DNA of 7,678 nt from Candidatus Kapaibacterium sp. (GTDB lineage: Bacteria > Bacteroidota > Ignavibacteria > Kapaibacteriales > HRBIN21), in contig JANWXA010000091.1 of NCBI GenBank assembly GCA_025055465.1, forward strand, positions 1 to 7,678, read 5' to 3'. Under the pieces are notes generated by a model that did no database searches, was not told the origin of the DNA, and worked only from the letters and a program-made list of their open reading frames with translations. Of this stretch, positions 7,158 through 7,678 are shown one piece after another; positions within the stretch are counted from its first letter, which is position 1, and each line of letters starts with the position of its first letter. Position numbers and translations under genes: made by a program.

Positions 7158-7678
7158 ATGATGACACGATCGCCGTACGTTTGTGGTGTGATAGTAGCTC
7201 TGTTTCTTGTAGGATCGGCTTACGTGGCGGCGCAGTTGTACGCTCCATCGGCGGGAGAGTTCAAGAAAGTAGGGGCAGCTGGCTCTCAGTTTCTCAAAAT
7301 ACCTGTAGGAGCACGAGCTGTTGGACTTGGCGGCTGTGCCAGTGCGGTCAACGACCTGACTGCGATCTACTGGAATCCCGGAGGGATTGGAGACATTCGG
7401 AATATTAGCGGGCATTTCTCCTATGGACAATGGTTTGGTGGCTTTTCGCACAACTTTGCAGCGGTTGCCATACCATTGGGTGAGCACTACCGAGTTGCCG
7501 CCAGCCTTGTCAACTTCACCAGCGGAGATATTGCTGTGACTACCCTGGAGCAACCGGAGGGCACAGGAGCGACGTACTCCATCTCGGATGTTGCTGTAGG
7601 AGTAACCTTTGGTGGGCGTGTGACGGAACAATTTTCCTTTGGTGTAACTGGACGCTTCGTGCAGAATACTTTGTTAGA
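7158..7678 (+). CDS. PorV/PorQ family outer-membrane beta-barrel protein, 5' part (cut by window end)
   Basis: Only the first 173 codons are present; the frame is open through 7678. The product starts with a signal peptide (about 1-25, hydrophobic VIVALFLVGSAYVAA, cleavage before QLYAP). The signature of the PorV/PorQ family follows: VGAAGSQFLKIPVGARAVGL (38-57), a glycine pair, then DLTAIYWNPGGIGDI (66-80), corresponding to the usual family pattern with YWNP-G-G/L. Alternating strands of a FadL-like barrel come next (for example HNFAAVAIPLGEHYRVAASL and VAVGVTFGGRVTEQFSFGV). In Bacteroidota, PorV binds T9SS cargo C-terminal domains and shuttles them to the PorU attachment complex; related paralogues are common in Ignavibacteria-like genomes and their roles are mostly untested. 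Cys60 stands where the family usually has a small residue such as Ala. Placement directly after a protein with a T9SS-like C-terminal domain fits a cargo-partner role, which is inference. PorV cannot be told from PorQ or another paralogue without the rest of the gene. Confidence 0.9.
   Translation, partial: MMTRSPYVCGVIVALFLVGSAYVAAQLYAPSAGEFKKVGAAGSQFLKIPVGARAVGLGGCASAVNDLTAIYWNPGGIGDIRNISGHFSYGQWFGGFSHNFAAVAIPLGEHYRVAASLVNFTSGDIAVTTLEQPEGTGATYSISDVAVGVTFGGRVTEQFSFGVTGRFVQNTLL

Noticed and set aside
6921..7631. 236-codon open frame on the minus strand across the gene 2/gene 3 junction
   Set aside because: It is in antisense register with the PorV-like gene and overlaps two genes with strong family evidence. 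The product is low-complexity, Ser/Arg-rich and resembles nothing known to me.

Overview
The window is a stretch of mid-GC DNA (mid-50s percent by eye) packed with genes, all on the + strand. It holds a TonB-dependent outer-membrane receptor (79-3243), a very large secreted beta-rich protein (3319-7140), and the first ~173 codons of a PorV/PorQ-type outer-membrane beta-barrel protein (7158 to the window end). The gaps are 75 and 17 nt and contain no recognisable terminator, so the three genes read as one operon. I see no tRNA, rRNA, CRISPR array, insertion sequence or attachment site.

The gene content points to the Fibrobacteres-Chlorobi-Bacteroidetes (FCB) group. The receptor has an N-terminal carboxypeptidase-regulatory-like domain ahead of its plug. 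The second protein ends in a FlgD/type IX secretion (T9SS)-like Ig-fold domain. The third carries the hallmark PorV/PorQ N-terminal motif. Clear Shine-Dalgarno sequences (GGAG before gene 1, GGAGG before gene 3) and the GC level fit Ignavibacteria/Chlorobi/Kapabacteria-like or Rhodothermus-like lineages better than classical Bacteroidia, which mostly lack functional Shine-Dalgarno use. The lineage call is inference; there is no marker gene in the window.

Layout: 1-78 is a short leader that may include the end of an upstream gene. It has an in-frame TGA at 73-75 that fixes the receptor start at 79. Positions 79-3243 encode the receptor: signal peptide, CarboxypepD_reg-like domain, TonB-box-like segment, plug and a long barrel ending in Phe. 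Positions 3244-3318 are a spacer. Positions 3319-7140 encode a 1273-residue secreted protein of a family I recognise only as an uncharacterised partner of such receptors, with an N-terminal W/G-rich motif region, an FN3-like domain carrying a large insertion, and the C-terminal Ig-like domain. Positions 7158-7678 encode the start of the PorV/PorQ-like protein.

Working model (inference): the large protein is exported, possibly by the T9SS. The PorV-like barrel could serve as its outer-membrane shuttle or partner, and the TonB-dependent receptor could be the transporter or energised gate it works with. Substrate and mechanism are unknown. The most interesting points are this three-gene arrangement, the uncharacterised family of the large protein, its atypical C-terminal domain, and EF-hand-like calcium-binding loops in both the receptor and the large protein.
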